This document shows positions 16,230 through 25,436 of a stretch of 37,134 nucleotides of DNA, one piece after another. Position 1 is the stretch's first letter, and each line of letters opens with the position of its first letter. The notes beneath the pieces were generated by a model that was not told where the DNA came from, did not search any database, and was given only the letters and a program-made list of their open reading frames with translations. The stretch lies in contig CANBUY010000023.1 in NCBI GenBank assembly GCA_947372745.1, positions 1 through 37,134 of the forward strand. Reading direction: 5' to 3'. Source of the stretch: Comamonadaceae bacterium (GTDB taxonomy: Bacteria > Pseudomonadota > Gammaproteobacteria > Burkholderiales > Burkholderiaceae_C). The position numbers were made by a program, and so were the translations under genes.

Positions 16230-18485
16230 ATGAAAAGCCATTTAAACGAGCCCCAAGGCACACCACCTGTTTTGCAAAAAGCTACCCCAAGCGTCTCACC
16301 CTTGATGGCCGCGGCCACCCAGAGCCTGCCTGAGCAAGACCAGGCCCTGCAGCGTGCCCGTGCCTTTGCCGAGCCGCTGCTGGCCAGTGAAACGCTGGAC
16401 ACGGGTGAAAATATTTTGGCCCATGCGCACGCTGTGGCTGCCATTCTCAAGTCCATCGGCGGCTCCGAGGCTATGCAGGCCGCCAGCTATCTGGTCTATG
16501 CCTGCGACCACCTCAACAAGCCGCAAGAGGTGATTGCCAAAGCCTTTGGCGACAACTTTGCCGCGCTTGCGGTGGAGACCACCAAGCTCATCAAGCTGCA
16601 ACGACAGGCGCGACAAACGCAAGTGGCCAGTCACCGTGCGGCCAATGCAGTGCCGATGGCTCAAACGGCAGCCTCGCAGACTGAGAACGTGCGCAAAATG
16701 CTGCTGGCCTTCTCGCGCGACCTGCGGGTGGTGATGCTGCGCCTGGCCTCACGCCTGCAAACCCTGCGCCACTTTGCCGCGACCAAACTGCCGGTGCCCG
16801 TGGGGCTGGCCAGCGAGGCGCTCAATGTGTTTGCGCCTTTGGCGAACCGCCTGGGCATTTGGGAGCTGAAGTGGGAGATGGAAGACCTGTCTTTTCGTTT
16901 TCTGGAGCCCGACACCTACCGCCAAGTCGCCAAGCTGTTGGACGAAAAGCGCTCGGAGCGCGAAGCCCATGTGGAGCATTTGCGCGCGCAGTTGGAGCAA
17001 GAATTAAAAGCCCAAGGGATGGACGCCAAGGTGCAGGGTCGGCCCAAGCACATTTACAGCATCGTTAAAAAGATGCGGGGCAAGTCGCTCGGGTTTGACC
17101 AGGTTTACGACATTCGGGCCTTGCGCATTGTGGTGGCGTCTATTCCCGATTGCTACGCCGCATTAAGCTGGGTGCACCACCAGTTCACGCCCGTCACCGA
17201 AGAGTTTGACGACTACATTGCCAAGCCTAAGGTCAACGGTTACCAGTCTTTGCACACGGTGGTGCGTGACACCAGCGGGCAACCGATCGAAATTCAGATC
17301 CGCACCCAAGCCATGCACGACCATTCTGAAAATGGCGTGGCTGCCCATTGGGCCTACAAAGAAGCGGGTGCCAAGGGCTACGCCGGCGTGTCGGCCAGTA
17401 GCGCTTACGACGCCAAAATTGCTGTGCTGCGCCAGTTGCTCGCCTGGGAGCGCGACTTGTCCGGCGCGGCCCAAGAGGGCGCCTCGTTTGAGGACCGCAT
17501 TTACGTGCTGACCCCAGAAGCTGCCATTGTGGAGTTGCCCCAAGGCGCCACTGCGGTGGACTTTGCCTACAGCGTTCACACCAATTTGGGGCACCGCTGC
17601 CGTGGTGCCCGCCTGGACGGCGTGATGGTGCCGCTGAACACGCCGCTTAAAAATGGCCAAACGGTGGAGGTGACGGTGGCCAAGGAGGGCGGTCCCTCGC
17701 GTGACTGGCTCAACCCCGAGCTGGGTTATTTGGTCAGCCACCGGGGACGCGCCAAAGTGCGCGCCTGGTTCAACGCATTGGCCATGCATGAGACGGTGGC
17801 CAAAGGGCGCGAAGCGGTTGAAAAGCTGTTGCAACGCTTGGGCAAAACGTCGGTCAAGCTGGAGGATTTAGCCACTCAGTTGGGATTCAATTCGGCTGAT
17901 GAGTTGTTTGAGGTGGTGGGCAAAGACGAGTTTTCGCTTCGCAACATCGAAATTCTCCTGCGTCCGCCTGAGCCCGTGGCCGCTGACGATGAAATGCCGC
18001 TCTTGCGCAAGCCTCGCAGCGCGGTGTCTTCTGCCAAAGGTGGGGTGCTGGTGGTCGGGGTGGATTCGCTCATGACGCAGTTGGCTAGGTGCTGCAAGCC
18101 CGCGCCGCCGGATTTGATTTGCGGTTTTGTCACCCGGGGCAAAGGGGTTAGCGTGCACCGCACCGACTGTTCCAATTTGCGCGAGATGGTGGCCAAAAAC
18201 GGCGAGCGGGTGATTGATGTGGAGTGGGGCCACAACGCCTCGGCCAGCACCTCGGTTTATCCGGTGGACGTGAGTATCGAAGCCGCCGACCGACAGGGCC
18301 TGTTGCGCGACATCTCGGAAGTTTTTACCAAAGAAAAAATGAACGTGATCGGGGTCCAAACCCAGTCTGTCAAAGGCACCGCGTGGATGACCTTCACGGT
18401 AGAGGTCGCCGATTCAGGGCGGCTGAACAAAGTGCTGAGTGTGGTGGCAGATTTGAATGGCGTGCGGTCGGCCAGACGGCGTTGA
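16230..18485 (+). CDS. relA: RelA-type (p)ppGpp synthetase with degenerate hydrolase domain
   Basis: A 751-residue stringent-response enzyme transferring pyrophosphate from ATP to GTP/GDP. The N-terminal hydrolase region lacks the HD metal-binding box: where SpoT has LLHD-type residues this protein has YLVYACDHLNKP (88-97), so hydrolysis is probably lost. The synthetase domain is intact: GRPKHIYSIVKKM (270-282), YDIRALRIV (293-301), and EEFDDYIAKPKVNGYQSLHT (324-343), whose EFDD acidic motif marks RelA rather than SpoT (RXKD). A TGS domain lies at about 420-485, a zinc-finger-like region with Cys621, Cys622, His643 and Cys647, and an ACT domain at 678-750. It starts 18 bases after the hydrolase stop. 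Confidence 0.93.
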   Translation: MKSHLNEPQGTPPVLQKATPSVSPLMAAATQSLPEQDQALQRARAFAEPLLASETLDTGENILAHAHAVAAILKSIGGSEAMQAASYLVYACDHLNKPQEVIAKAFGDNFAALAVETTKLIKLQRQARQTQVASHRAANAVPMAQTAASQTENVRKMLLAFSRDLRVVMLRLASRLQTLRHFAATKLPVPVGLASEALNVFAPLANRLGIWELKWEMEDLSFRFLEPDTYRQVAKLLDEKRSEREAHVEHLRAQLEQELKAQGMDAKVQGRPKHIYSIVKKMRGKSLGFDQVYDIRALRIVVASIPDCYAALSWVHHQFTPVTEEFDDYIAKPKVNGYQSLHTVVRDTSGQPIEIQIRTQAMHDHSENGVAAHWAYKEAGAKGYAGVSASSAYDAKIAVLRQLLAWERDLSGAAQEGASFEDRIYVLTPEAAIVELPQGATAVDFAYSVHTNLGHRCRGARLDGVMVPLNTPLKNGQTVEVTVAKEGGPSRDWLNPELGYLVSHRGRAKVRAWFNALAMHETVAKGREAVEKLLQRLGKTSVKLEDLATQLGFNSADELFEVVGKDEFSLRNIEILLRPPEPVAADDEMPLLRKPRSAVSSAKGGVLVVGVDSLMTQLARCCKPAPPDLICGFVTRGKGVSVHRTDCSNLREMVAKNGERVIDVEWGHNASASTSVYPVDVSIEAADRQGLLRDISEVFTKEKMNVIGVQTQSVKGTAWMTFTVEVADSGRLNKVLSVVADLNGVRSARRR

Positions 18486-18488
18486 TTT

Positions 18489-18505
18489 GCTATAAATAAA
18501 ATAGC
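18489..18505 (+). repeat. GCTAT-N7-ATAGC motif, intergenic copy
   Basis: GCTAT and ATAGC form a perfect 5-base inverted repeat around 7 bases, just after the relA stop. TGC-TATAAA also makes an extended -10-like sequence. From memory, sequences of the type TTGCTATNAA...TAGCTGCT are frequent between genes in Comamonadaceae. The similarity may continue to about 18537. Confidence 0.5.
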
Positions 18506-18543
18506 GTGCTTAGCCCGTTATATATGGCAAAATAGCCTTTTCT

Positions 18544-18652
18544 CGTCATTGCGAGCGGAGCGCGGCAATCCATCGTACCGAGCCAACCCCCTACAAGTAA
18601 GGAAAACTCTCGGTACTCGAAGATGGACTGCCACGCTTCGCTCGCAGAGACG
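18544..18652. repeat. REP-like long palindrome, copy 2
   Basis: The left arm starts CGTCATTGCGAGCGGAG (18544) and runs to GTACCGAG (18582). The right arm runs from CTCGGTAC (18609) to CTCGCAGAGACG (18652). They form an imperfect hairpin of about 40 bases per arm. Reversed, it matches copy 1 in the arms and in the loop-proximal TTGGCTCGG(C/T)ACGATGG, so the two copies are inverted relative to each other. It fills the gap between the converging relA and upp genes. Confidence 0.85.
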
Positions 18653-18684
18653 GGGCCACAGGCATTAACTGGTTACATTAAAAA

Positions 18685-19335
18685 TTACTGAGTGCCAAAA
18701 ATACGATCACCCGCATCGCCCAAGCCCGGCAGGATGTAGCCGTGTTCGTTGAGTTGGCGGTCAATGGCGGCGGTGAAAATTTCTACATCTGGATGCGCTT
18801 TGTGCATGGTGGCGATGCCTTCTGGGCAGGTCAGCAAACACAAAAACTTGATCGACTTGGGTTTTAACTGCTTCAAGCGGCTAACCGCCGCCACCGCCGA
18901 GTTGCCCGTAGCCAGCATGGGGTCGACCACCACGATGTCGCGCTCTTCCATGTTTTTGGGCATCTTGAAGTAATACTCGACTGGCTGCAGCGTGTTGGGG
19001 TCGCGGTAGAGGCCGATGTGGCCAACGCGGGCGCCGGGCACCACCGTGAGCACACCGTCCAAAATGCCGTTACCGGCGCGCAAGATGGACACAAACACCA
19101 GTTTTTTGCCGTCAATCATTTTGGCGGTCATGGTTTCCAGCGGGGTTTCGATTTCCACATCCTGCATAGGCATGTCGCGCGTGACTTCATAGGCCATCAG
19201 CATGCTGATTTCATTGAGCAGGGTGCGAAAACTGTTGGTGCTGGCGTCTTTTTTTCGCATCAAGGACAGCTTGTGCTGGATCAGCGGATGATTCACCAAG
19301 TGAACCTGGGATACGGGCGGTGTCAAGGTGTTCAT
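18685..19335 (-). CDS. upp: Uracil phosphoribosyltransferase
   Basis: A 216-residue salvage enzyme making UMP from uracil and PRPP. The PRPP-binding loop is [14 protein letters not shown] (135-148). [15 protein letters not shown] (81-95), [15 protein letters not shown] (108-122) and the C-terminal uracil-binding [15 protein letters not shown] are the classic Upp blocks. I use the ATG at 19335, preceded by AAAGGAC, which gives the normal length; a longer frame to 19401 adds unconserved residues. It stands alone, converging on relA across the REP-like palindrome. Confidence 0.95.
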   Translation of the reverse strand: MNTLTPPVSQVHLVNHPLIQHKLSLMRKKDASTNSFRTLLNEISMLMAYEVTRDMPMQDVEIETPLETMTAKMIDGKKLVFVSILRAGNGILDGVLTVVPGARVGHIGLYRDPNTLQPVEYYFKMPKNMEERDIVVVDPMLATGNSAVAAVSRLKQLKPKSIKFLCLLTCPEGIATMHKAHPDVEIFTAAIDRQLNEHGYILPGLGDAGDRIFGTQ

Positions 19336-19428
19336 GAAAGTCCTTTGGGTAAATCGTGTGGTGAGCTTATGTTGCGATAGTAGCCGCCAAAGTTGGCGCA
19401 CCTTGTCTCGCAGTAATAGCGCGCAGAA

Positions 19429-20958
19429 CTAGCGACGACTGCCGCCCAAAATACTGCCCAGCACGCCACGAATGATCTGTCGGCCTACCTCGCGGCCAAT
19501 CGCACTGGCGGCGCTTTTAAACAGTTGCTCGCCCACACTGGCGCGGGTGCGGCGAACGCCGCCGCCAAACAGGTCGCCAATGCTGCCGAGAAAACCACCG
19601 CCAGCAGCAGGGGCTGGGGCCGCGTTGCCATCTGTCTGATTTGCGTTGCTGCCGGTGGTGATTGGTTGGGCTGGTTGTTGTTGTGTCTGCCCCTTGATTT
19701 TTTCAAAGGCCGAGGCCCGATCAATTGTTTTTTCATAAACGCCCGCCACCAGCGAGTTGGCCATCAAGGCTGAGCGCTGAGCGGGGGTGATCGCCCCGAG
19801 TTGGCTGGCGGGTGGCAAGACGTATACGCGTTCGGTGATGCCAGGGCGACCTTTCTCATCCAGAAAACTGACCAAGGCTTCGCCCATCGCCAACTCGGTG
19901 ATGGCGGTGTTGATGTCAAGCGCCGGGTTGGGGCGCATGGTGTCGGCCGCCGCCTTGACGGCTTTTTGATCGCGCGGCGTGAAGGCGCGCAGGGCGTGCT
20001 GCACCCGGTTGCCCAATTGGGCCAACACCGAGTCCGGCACGTCCAGCGGGTTTTGGGTCACAAAATAAATGCCCACACCTTTGGAGCGCACCAGTCGCAC
20101 CACCAGTTCGATGCGTTCGAGCAACACTTTGGGGGCGTCGGCAAACAGCAGGTGGGCTTCGTCAAAGAAAAACACCATCTTGGGCTTGTCCAGGTCGCCC
20201 ACCTCAGGCAGGGTCTCAAACAATTCGCTCAGCATCCAAAGTAAAAACGTGGCGTACAAGCGAGGCGAGTTCATCAGTTGGTCTGCCACCAGCACGTTGA
20301 TCATGCCCCGGCCCTGGGCGTCGGTTTGCATGAAGTCTTCAATATTGAGCATGGGCTCGCCAAAGAATCGGTCGCCGCCTTGGGCCTCAATTTGCATCAG
20401 GCCGCGTTGAATGGCGCCAACGCTGGCGGCGCTGATGTTGCCGTATTCCGTGGTGAAGTCTGAGGCGTTGTCGCCCACCATCTGGCACATGGCGCGCAGG
20501 TCTTTCAGGTCCAGCAGCAGCAAGCCGTCGTCGTCGGCAATTTTGAAAACCAGCTGCAATACGCCCGCCTGGGTCTCGTTCAAGTTGAGCATGCGGGCCA
20601 GCAGCAAGGGCCCCAAATCGCTCACCGTGGCGCGAACCGGGTGTCCAGCGGTGCCAAAAACATCCCACAGCGTGGTCGGGGAGGCTGCGAATACTGGCGG
20701 AGTCAAGCCGCGCTCGGCCAGCACGGTCGCTAATTTGGGCGATAAAGTCCCAGCCTGTGAGATACCAGTCAAGTCGCCTTTGACATCCGCCATAAACACC
20801 GGCACCCCGATGCGGGAGAATCCTTCCGCCATCGTTTGCAAGGTGACTGTTTTGCCCGTGCCCGTGGCACCGGTGATAAGTCCGTGGCGGTTGGCTTTGT
20901 CTGGAAGCAGGAAGCTCTGGTGGGCACCGTGTTGGGCAATCAGGATGGGTTCAGGCAT
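19429..20958 (-). CDS. HerA/YjgR-type ATPase (DUF853)
   Basis: A 509-residue P-loop ATPase of the YjgR/DUF853 family, related to HerA helicases and conjugative coupling proteins. Walker A is GATGTGKTV (30-38) and Walker B is [12 protein letters not shown] (261-272). [37 protein letters not shown] is a long family block including the presumed arginine finger region; here it begins GIYFVTQNP. The C-terminal ~80 residues have a Gln/Pro/Ala/Gly-rich linker and a [15 protein letters not shown] segment, then a hydrophobic/basic tail ending ILGGSRR. The biological role of YjgR is not well defined. I start at the ATG at 20958; the open frame extends to 21042 but would cross the yebC promoter region. 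Confidence 0.87.
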   Translation of the reverse strand: MPEPILIAQHGAHQSFLLPDKANRHGLITGATGTGKTVTLQTMAEGFSRIGVPVFMADVKGDLTGISQAGTLSPKLATVLAERGLTPPVFAASPTTLWDVFGTAGHPVRATVSDLGPLLLARMLNLNETQAGVLQLVFKIADDDGLLLLDLKDLRAMCQMVGDNASDFTTEYGNISAASVGAIQRGLMQIEAQGGDRFFGEPMLNIEDFMQTDAQGRGMINVLVADQLMNSPRLYATFLLWMLSELFETLPEVGDLDKPKMVFFFDEAHLLFADAPKVLLERIELVVRLVRSKGVGIYFVTQNPLDVPDSVLAQLGNRVQHALRAFTPRDQKAVKAAADTMRPNPALDINTAITELAMGEALVSFLDEKGRPGITERVYVLPPASQLGAITPAQRSALMANSLVAGVYEKTIDRASAFEKIKGQTQQQPAQPITTGSNANQTDGNAAPAPAAGGGFLGSIGDLFGGGVRRTRASVGEQLFKSAASAIGREVGRQIIRGVLGSILGGSRR

Positions 20959-21016
20959 GGGGTTCTCGAAAAGTACAATTGACACCGTAGCGTAACGAAC
21001 TTTTGAAGGATTCTCA

Positions 21017-21751
21017 GTGGCAGGACACAGTAAATGGGCCAATATTCAGCACCGCAAAGGTCGTCAAGACGAGAAGCGGGGCAAGATCTGGACGCGCATC
21101 ATCCGTGAAATTACGGTGGCGGCCCGGGCTGGCGGTGGCGATTTGGCCACAAATCCGCGTCTGCGACTTGCCGTGGAGCGTGCCAAGGCCGCCAACATGC
21201 CGGCTGACCGAGTCAAATACAACATTGACAAGGCCACGGGTAATCAGGAAGGCGTTCATTACGAAGAAATTCGCTACGAAGGCTATGGCATTGGCGGGGC
21301 CGCTATTTTGGTGGACACCATGACCGATAACAAGGTGCGTACGGTGGCTGAAGTGCGCCATGCGTTTTCCAAATATGGCGGCAACATGGGCACCGAAGGC
21401 TCGGTGGTCTTTCAGTTCAAGCACTGCGGCCAGCTCATTTTTGCCCCCGGTACCAACGAAGACAAGGTCATGGAAGTGGCCCTTGAAGCGGGTGCCGAGG
21501 ATGTGATTACCCATGACGATGGCGCCATTGAGGTCTTGACCGCTTACGCTGAGTTTGAAGCCGTTAAAAACGCGCTGGAAGCGGCGGGTCTCGTGCCCGA
21601 GATGGCCGAGGTCACCATGCGCCCAGAAAATCCGATTGAGTTAACTGGCGAGGACGCCGTCCGAATGCAAAAGTTGCTGGACGTGCTTGAAGAGCTCGAC
21701 GACACCCAAAATATTTACCATAACGCAGAGATTGACAGCGCAGCCCTATGA
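21017..21751 (+). CDS. yebC: YebC/PmpR family protein
   Basis: A 244-residue member of the YebC/TACO1 family. It opens with the invariant [18 protein letters not shown] and has [33 protein letters not shown] and [20 protein letters not shown]. Members have been described as DNA-binding regulators and, more recently, as factors helping translation of difficult sequences; I cannot tell which applies. The start is GTG at 21017, with GAAGGA at 21005-21010; the conserved N-terminus begins exactly there. It is the first gene of a ten-gene plus-strand run, and its stop overlaps purD by four bases. Confidence 0.94.
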   Translation: MAGHSKWANIQHRKGRQDEKRGKIWTRIIREITVAARAGGGDLATNPRLRLAVERAKAANMPADRVKYNIDKATGNQEGVHYEEIRYEGYGIGGAAILVDTMTDNKVRTVAEVRHAFSKYGGNMGTEGSVVFQFKHCGQLIFAPGTNEDKVMEVALEAGAEDVITHDDGAIEVLTAYAEFEAVKNALEAAGLVPEMAEVTMRPENPIELTGEDAVRMQKLLDVLEELDDTQNIYHNAEIDSAAL

Positions 21752-23040
21752 ACGTACTTGTAATTGGCGGCGGTGGCCGTGAACATGCCCTGGCCTGGAA
21801 ACTGGCCCAGTCGCCCAAGGTCCAAAATATTTATGTCGCCCCCGGCAATGGCGGCACCGATCTTGACCCTCGTCTTGAGAATATCAACATCACGGATATC
21901 CATGAGCTGAGCGCTTGGGCCGTTACCAATAAGATAGCACTGACCGTGGTCGGGCCTGAAGTACCGCTGGCAGCAGGCGTGGTCGATGAATTTCGCAAAC
22001 ATGGGCTTCGTGTGTTTGGCCCCTCGCAGGCTGCCGCGCAGTTGGAGAGCTCAAAGGCGTTTTCCAAAGCGTTCATGAAGCGCCACGACATTCCCACCGC
22101 AGAATATGAAACCTTTTCTGATCCGGTCGCTGCCCATGCCTACATTGAAAAAATGGGCGCCCCCATTGTGGTGAAAGCCGATGGTTTGGCGGCTGGCAAA
22201 GGCGTGGTGGTGGCCCTGACCAATGCTGAAGCGCACGAGGCTGTGGACTTCATGTTGGTCGACAACACCTTGGGTGTGAGCCACAACGAAGGCGGCGCAC
22301 GCGTGGTCATTGAAGAATTTTTGGTGGGTGAGGAAGCCAGTTTCATCGTGATGTGCGATGGTAAAAACGTCTTGCCCTTGGCCACCAGCCAAGACCACAA
22401 GCGCTTGCTGGACGATGATTTGGGTCCCAATACGGGTGGTATGGGGGCCTATTCGCCCGCACCTGTGGTGACGCCTGATGTGCATGCACGCGCCATGCGT
22501 GAAATCATTTTGCCCACGATTCGGGGCATGGAAAAAGACGGCATCCCGTTTACCGGCTTCTTGTATGCCGGTCTGATGATTGATGCCAATGGCCACCCCA
22601 AAACGCTGGAGTTCAACTGCCGCATGGGGGACCCCGAGACGCAGCCCATCATGATGCGCCTGAAAACTGATTTGGTGGATGTGATGATGGCCGCGACCGA
22701 ACCCGGCCCACACGGCAAGTTGGATGAAATTGAATTGCAGTGGGATCGTCGCACCGCCCTCGGCGTGGTAATGGCGGCGCACGGTTACCCCTTGCAACCC
22801 AGAAAAGGCGATGTCATCACCGGCTTGCCAAAAGACGAAGAAGACGCCATGGTGTTTCATGCGGGGACAACTTTGAAAGACGGTGAAGTCGTGACCACCG
22901 GCGGTCGCGTCTTGTGCGTGACGGTGTTGGCCGATAACGTCAGACAAGCCCAGCAACGAGCTTACGAGGTGGCTTCGGGCATTCATTTTGATGGCATGCA
23001 GTACCGCACCGATATCGGTCACCGTGCTGTAAAAATCTAA
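21748..23040 (+). CDS. purD: Phosphoribosylamine-glycine ligase
   Basis: A 430-residue ATP-grasp enzyme for the second step of de novo purine synthesis, making GAR from phosphoribosylamine, glycine and ATP. The N-domain starts [17 protein letters not shown]. The ATP-grasp part has [31 protein letters not shown] and the metal-binding [13 protein letters not shown]. Length is normal and no key segment is missing. The ATG at 21748 overlaps the yebC stop (ATGA), and hemF begins five bases after the stop, so it is embedded in the operon. Confidence 0.96.
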   Translation: MNVLVIGGGGREHALAWKLAQSPKVQNIYVAPGNGGTDLDPRLENINITDIHELSAWAVTNKIALTVVGPEVPLAAGVVDEFRKHGLRVFGPSQAAAQLESSKAFSKAFMKRHDIPTAEYETFSDPVAAHAYIEKMGAPIVVKADGLAAGKGVVVALTNAEAHEAVDFMLVDNTLGVSHNEGGARVVIEEFLVGEEASFIVMCDGKNVLPLATSQDHKRLLDDDLGPNTGGMGAYSPAPVVTPDVHARAMREIILPTIRGMEKDGIPFTGFLYAGLMIDANGHPKTLEFNCRMGDPETQPIMMRLKTDLVDVMMAATEPGPHGKLDEIELQWDRRTALGVVMAAHGYPLQPRKGDVITGLPKDEEDAMVFHAGTTLKDGEVVTTGGRVLCVTVLADNVRQAQQRAYEVASGIHFDGMQYRTDIGHRAVKI

Positions 23041-23045
23041 GCTTT

Positions 23046-23978
23046 ATGTCCCTCACGCATTCCATGAGCCCGCAAACAGCTTCTGTAAAAAGCTACCTGT
23101 TGGGCTTGCAGGCCAGCATTACGGCGGCGATTTCAGACATCGATGGCGGCAGTTTTTTGGTTGATGCCTGGCAAAAAGAGCCTGGTGAGACGCTGCAAGG
23201 CAGTGGTATCACGCAGATTCTTGAAGGCGGTGCTGTTTTTGAACGGGCCGGTTGTGGGTTTTCGCATGTGCGCGGCCCCAAGTTGCCGCCCTCGGCCACC
23301 CATAACCGCCCAGAGCTCTCGGGCGCCCCTTTTGAAGCGATGGGCGTGTCCTTGGTGTTCCATCCCCGCAATCCCTATGTTCCAACGGTTCATATGAACG
23401 TGCGCATGCTGGTGGCTAAGGGCCGTGACGGTGTTGAGGTCTGCTGGTTTGGTGGCGGCATGGATTTAACGCCTTTCTACGGTTTTGAAGAAGACGCCGT
23501 TCACTTTCACGCCACTTGCAAAGAAGCCTTGCAGCCCTTTGGCGAAGATAAATATCCCCGTTTTAAAACCTGGTGCGATGAGTATTTTTATTTAAAGCAC
23601 CGGTCTGAGCAGCGGGGCGTGGGCGGTGTTTTCTTTGATGACTTTTCAGAGCTGGGATTTGAGGGAAGTCAGGCCATGATGCAGTCGGTGGGTAGCTCGT
23701 TTTTAAGCGCCTATTTGCCTATCGTTGAGCGCCATAAAGATCGAATTTATGGGGAGCGCGAGCGCGCCTTCCAGCTCTATCGGCGCGGGCGCTATGTTGA
23801 ATTTAATCTCGTTTGGGACCGCGGCACGCACTTTGGCTTGCAGTCGGGGGGGCGTACCGAGTCGATTTTGTTGTCGATGCCACCGCTTGTGAGCTGGTCT
23901 TATCAAAACGAGCCAGAGGCTGGCTCGCCCGAGGCTGATTTGTACAAGAATTTTCTGGTGCGCAAAGATTGGGTGTGA
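23046..23978 (+). CDS. hemF: Oxygen-dependent coproporphyrinogen III oxidase
   Basis: A 310-residue enzyme of aerobic heme synthesis converting coproporphyrinogen III to protoporphyrinogen IX. Conserved blocks are [13 protein letters not shown] (65-77), [16 protein letters not shown] (106-121, with His116), [18 protein letters not shown] (133-150), [17 protein letters not shown] (184-200) and the C-terminal [16 protein letters not shown]. An ATG seven codons later is an alternative start. Its stop is shared with the proposed GTG start of nadD. Presence of hemF indicates an oxygen-using organism. Confidence 0.95.
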   Translation: MSLTHSMSPQTASVKSYLLGLQASITAAISDIDGGSFLVDAWQKEPGETLQGSGITQILEGGAVFERAGCGFSHVRGPKLPPSATHNRPELSGAPFEAMGVSLVFHPRNPYVPTVHMNVRMLVAKGRDGVEVCWFGGGMDLTPFYGFEEDAVHFHATCKEALQPFGEDKYPRFKTWCDEYFYLKHRSEQRGVGGVFFDDFSELGFEGSQAMMQSVGSSFLSAYLPIVERHKDRIYGERERAFQLYRRGRYVEFNLVWDRGTHFGLQSGGRTESILLSMPPLVSWSYQNEPEAGSPEADLYKNFLVRKDWV

Positions 23979-24592
23979 CTACGCCTCCAATGATTCATCG
24001 CTTGGGTGTGTTTGGCGGTGCCTTTGACCCGCCTCATATGGCCCATTTTGAGTTGGCTCGGGCGGCGATTGATGCTTTTGAGTTGGATGCGCTTCGTATT
24101 TTCCCAACCGGGCAAGCCTGGCATAAATCACGAACCTTGAGTGCCCCAGAGCATCGCTTGGCCATGGCCAAGTTGGCATTTGCCACCTTGCCCCAAGCGA
24201 TCGTCGATCCCCGGGAACTTGATCGCTCAGGGCCGACCTACACGGTAGATACCTTGACCGAGCTAAAGGCCGAGTTTTCAGGGGCTGAACTGTTTCTTGT
24301 CATGGGTGAAGACCAGGCTTTAGCTCTGACGAGTTGGCATCAATGGGAAGAGATTTTGCGACTTGCTATAATTTGCGTAGCTGAGCGCGATGATTCTGGG
24401 GGTGACAGGCCCCGATTTACAGCTCCCCAAGCGTATAAATCACGTTTCAGGCGGCTGCAAATACCCGCCTTACCGGTCAGTGCAACCGATATTCGGATTC
24501 GAATTGCTGCGCACCTAAGCGTTGCCCCGCTGGTTTTCGAACCGGTTGCGCGTTATATTGAAGACCATCACCTTTACCAGACTACTCGATGA
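23975..24592 (+). CDS. nadD: Nicotinate-nucleotide adenylyltransferase
   Basis: A 205-residue enzyme joining nicotinate mononucleotide and ATP to deamido-NAD. The nucleotidyltransferase signature is [15 protein letters not shown], and the C-terminal phosphate-binding motif is [12 protein letters not shown] (the (S/A)T-x-IR box). [12 protein letters not shown] and [19 protein letters not shown] are also typical. I propose GTG at 23975, overlapping the hemF stop as GTGA; the first ATG at 23990 is the alternative and neither has a strong ribosome binding site. A GCTAT-N7-GTAGC motif with an extended -10 sequence lies at 24364-24381. The stop overlaps rsfS by four bases. Confidence 0.92.
   Translation: MTTPPMIHRLGVFGGAFDPPHMAHFELARAAIDAFELDALRIFPTGQAWHKSRTLSAPEHRLAMAKLAFATLPQAIVDPRELDRSGPTYTVDTLTELKAEFSGAELFLVMGEDQALALTSWHQWEEILRLAIICVAERDDSGGDRPRFTAPQAYKSRFRRLQIPALPVSATDIRIRIAAHLSVAPLVFEPVARYIEDHHLYQTTR
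24364..24372 (+). promoter_or_regulatory. Extended -10 sequence inside nadD
   Basis: TGCTATAAT is a perfect extended -10 element (TGN-TATAAT) located 217 bases before the rsfS start. No good -35 is visible, which extended -10 promoters tolerate. It could give extra transcription of rsfS-rlmH-maf-rng. It is also the first part of the repeat-like motif at 24365-24381. Confidence 0.3.
24365..24381 (+). repeat. GCTAT-N7-GTAGC motif inside nadD
   Basis: The two 5-base halves are separated by 7 bases, preceded by TT and followed by TGAGCGC and later ACAGGCC. It is in the same reading frame as the ygiQ copy (Ala-Ile-Ile-Cys-Val-Ala). NadD proteins have a hydrophobic strand here anyway, so ordinary coding sequence is a serious alternative. 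Confidence 0.35.
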
Positions 24593-25425
24593 CAAACTCT
24601 ACCGTTGCAAAAAAAGACGTACAAAAACTCCAGCGTGCCATCATTGATGGTCTGGAAGACGTCAAAGCCCAAGATATTCAGGTGTTCGATACAGAACATC
24701 TCTCCGCTCTTTTTGAGCGCGTCATTATTGCCTCTGGCACCTCAAACCGCCAAACAAAGGCCCTTGCTGGAAGCGTTCGCGATGCCGTGCGTGATGCAGG
24801 TTTCCCCAAGCCCCGCGTTGAAGGTGAAACCAACGGCGAATGGATCATTGTGGATTGCGGTGCTGCCGTAGTTCACGTCATGCAACCCAACTTCCGCACC
24901 TACTACAACCTGGAAGAGCTCTGGGGTGAGAAGCCAGTGCGCTTGAAGTTTGGTTCTGCCAAGCCAGCGTCTGTAGAAGCAGAAGAAGACGAACCCGTCA
25001 AAGCCTTGAAAAAGGGTGCTGAGCCCGAGCAAACTCTGCGCCGCTCCAACGCTGCCAAGAAGGGCGTGGCTGAAGCCTTCCCATCCAAAGCCCAGTTGCA
25101 AAAAACAACGGCTTCCAAGTCATCAGCCGCCAAGTCAACTGCGGCCAAATCAGCGGCTAAACCGGCTGCCAAAAAGCCGGCCTCCAAGCTCCCGGCCCCA
25201 GAAGCGCCCGTGTCTTTACTTGAGCCAGTCAAGGCCGCAAGAAAAGCACCTGCAGCGACGAAGACCGCAGCCAAGCCAGCTGTCAAAGTAGCAGCCAAGA
25301 AAGTGCCTGCTCAAAAAATAGCGGTCAAACGGGTCACCATCAACGACCCCGTTAAATTGGCTGCCAAAAAGCCTGCGGCTGCTAAAAAAGCACCGGCTAA
25401 AAAAGCAGTGGTTCGTAAAGCCTGA
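24589..25425 (+). CDS. rsfS: Ribosome silencing factor RsfS with long Lys/Ala-rich tail
   Basis: A 278-residue protein. Residues about 10-118 are a complete RsfS/Iojap domain ([51 protein letters not shown] then YYNLEELWG), which binds ribosomal protein L14 on the 50S subunit and blocks subunit joining during starvation. The usual RsfS ends there, at roughly 105-130 residues. Here residues 122-278 continue as a low-complexity Lys/Ala/Pro tail with repeated SAAK, AAKKPA and KKAPAKK units, like histone H1-type bacterial proteins; a patch around 125-136 is acidic. The tail is in one uninterrupted frame ending 12 bases before rlmH, so it is not an assembly accident at the stop. Its role, perhaps rRNA or DNA binding, is inference. 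Confidence 0.93.
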   Translation: MTNSTVAKKDVQKLQRAIIDGLEDVKAQDIQVFDTEHLSALFERVIIASGTSNRQTKALAGSVRDAVRDAGFPKPRVEGETNGEWIIVDCGAAVVHVMQPNFRTYYNLEELWGEKPVRLKFGSAKPASVEAEEDEPVKALKKGAEPEQTLRRSNAAKKGVAEAFPSKAQLQKTTASKSSAAKSTAAKSAAKPAAKKPASKLPAPEAPVSLLEPVKAARKAPAATKTAAKPAVKVAAKKVPAQKIAVKRVTINDPVKLAAKKPAAAKKAPAKKAVVRKA

Positions 25426-25436
25426 TAAAGGTTTTC

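Noticed and set aside
20979..20984. TTGACA as -35 of the yebC operon promoter
   Set aside because: The hexamer is perfect, but the sequence 16-18 bases downstream does not resemble a -10.
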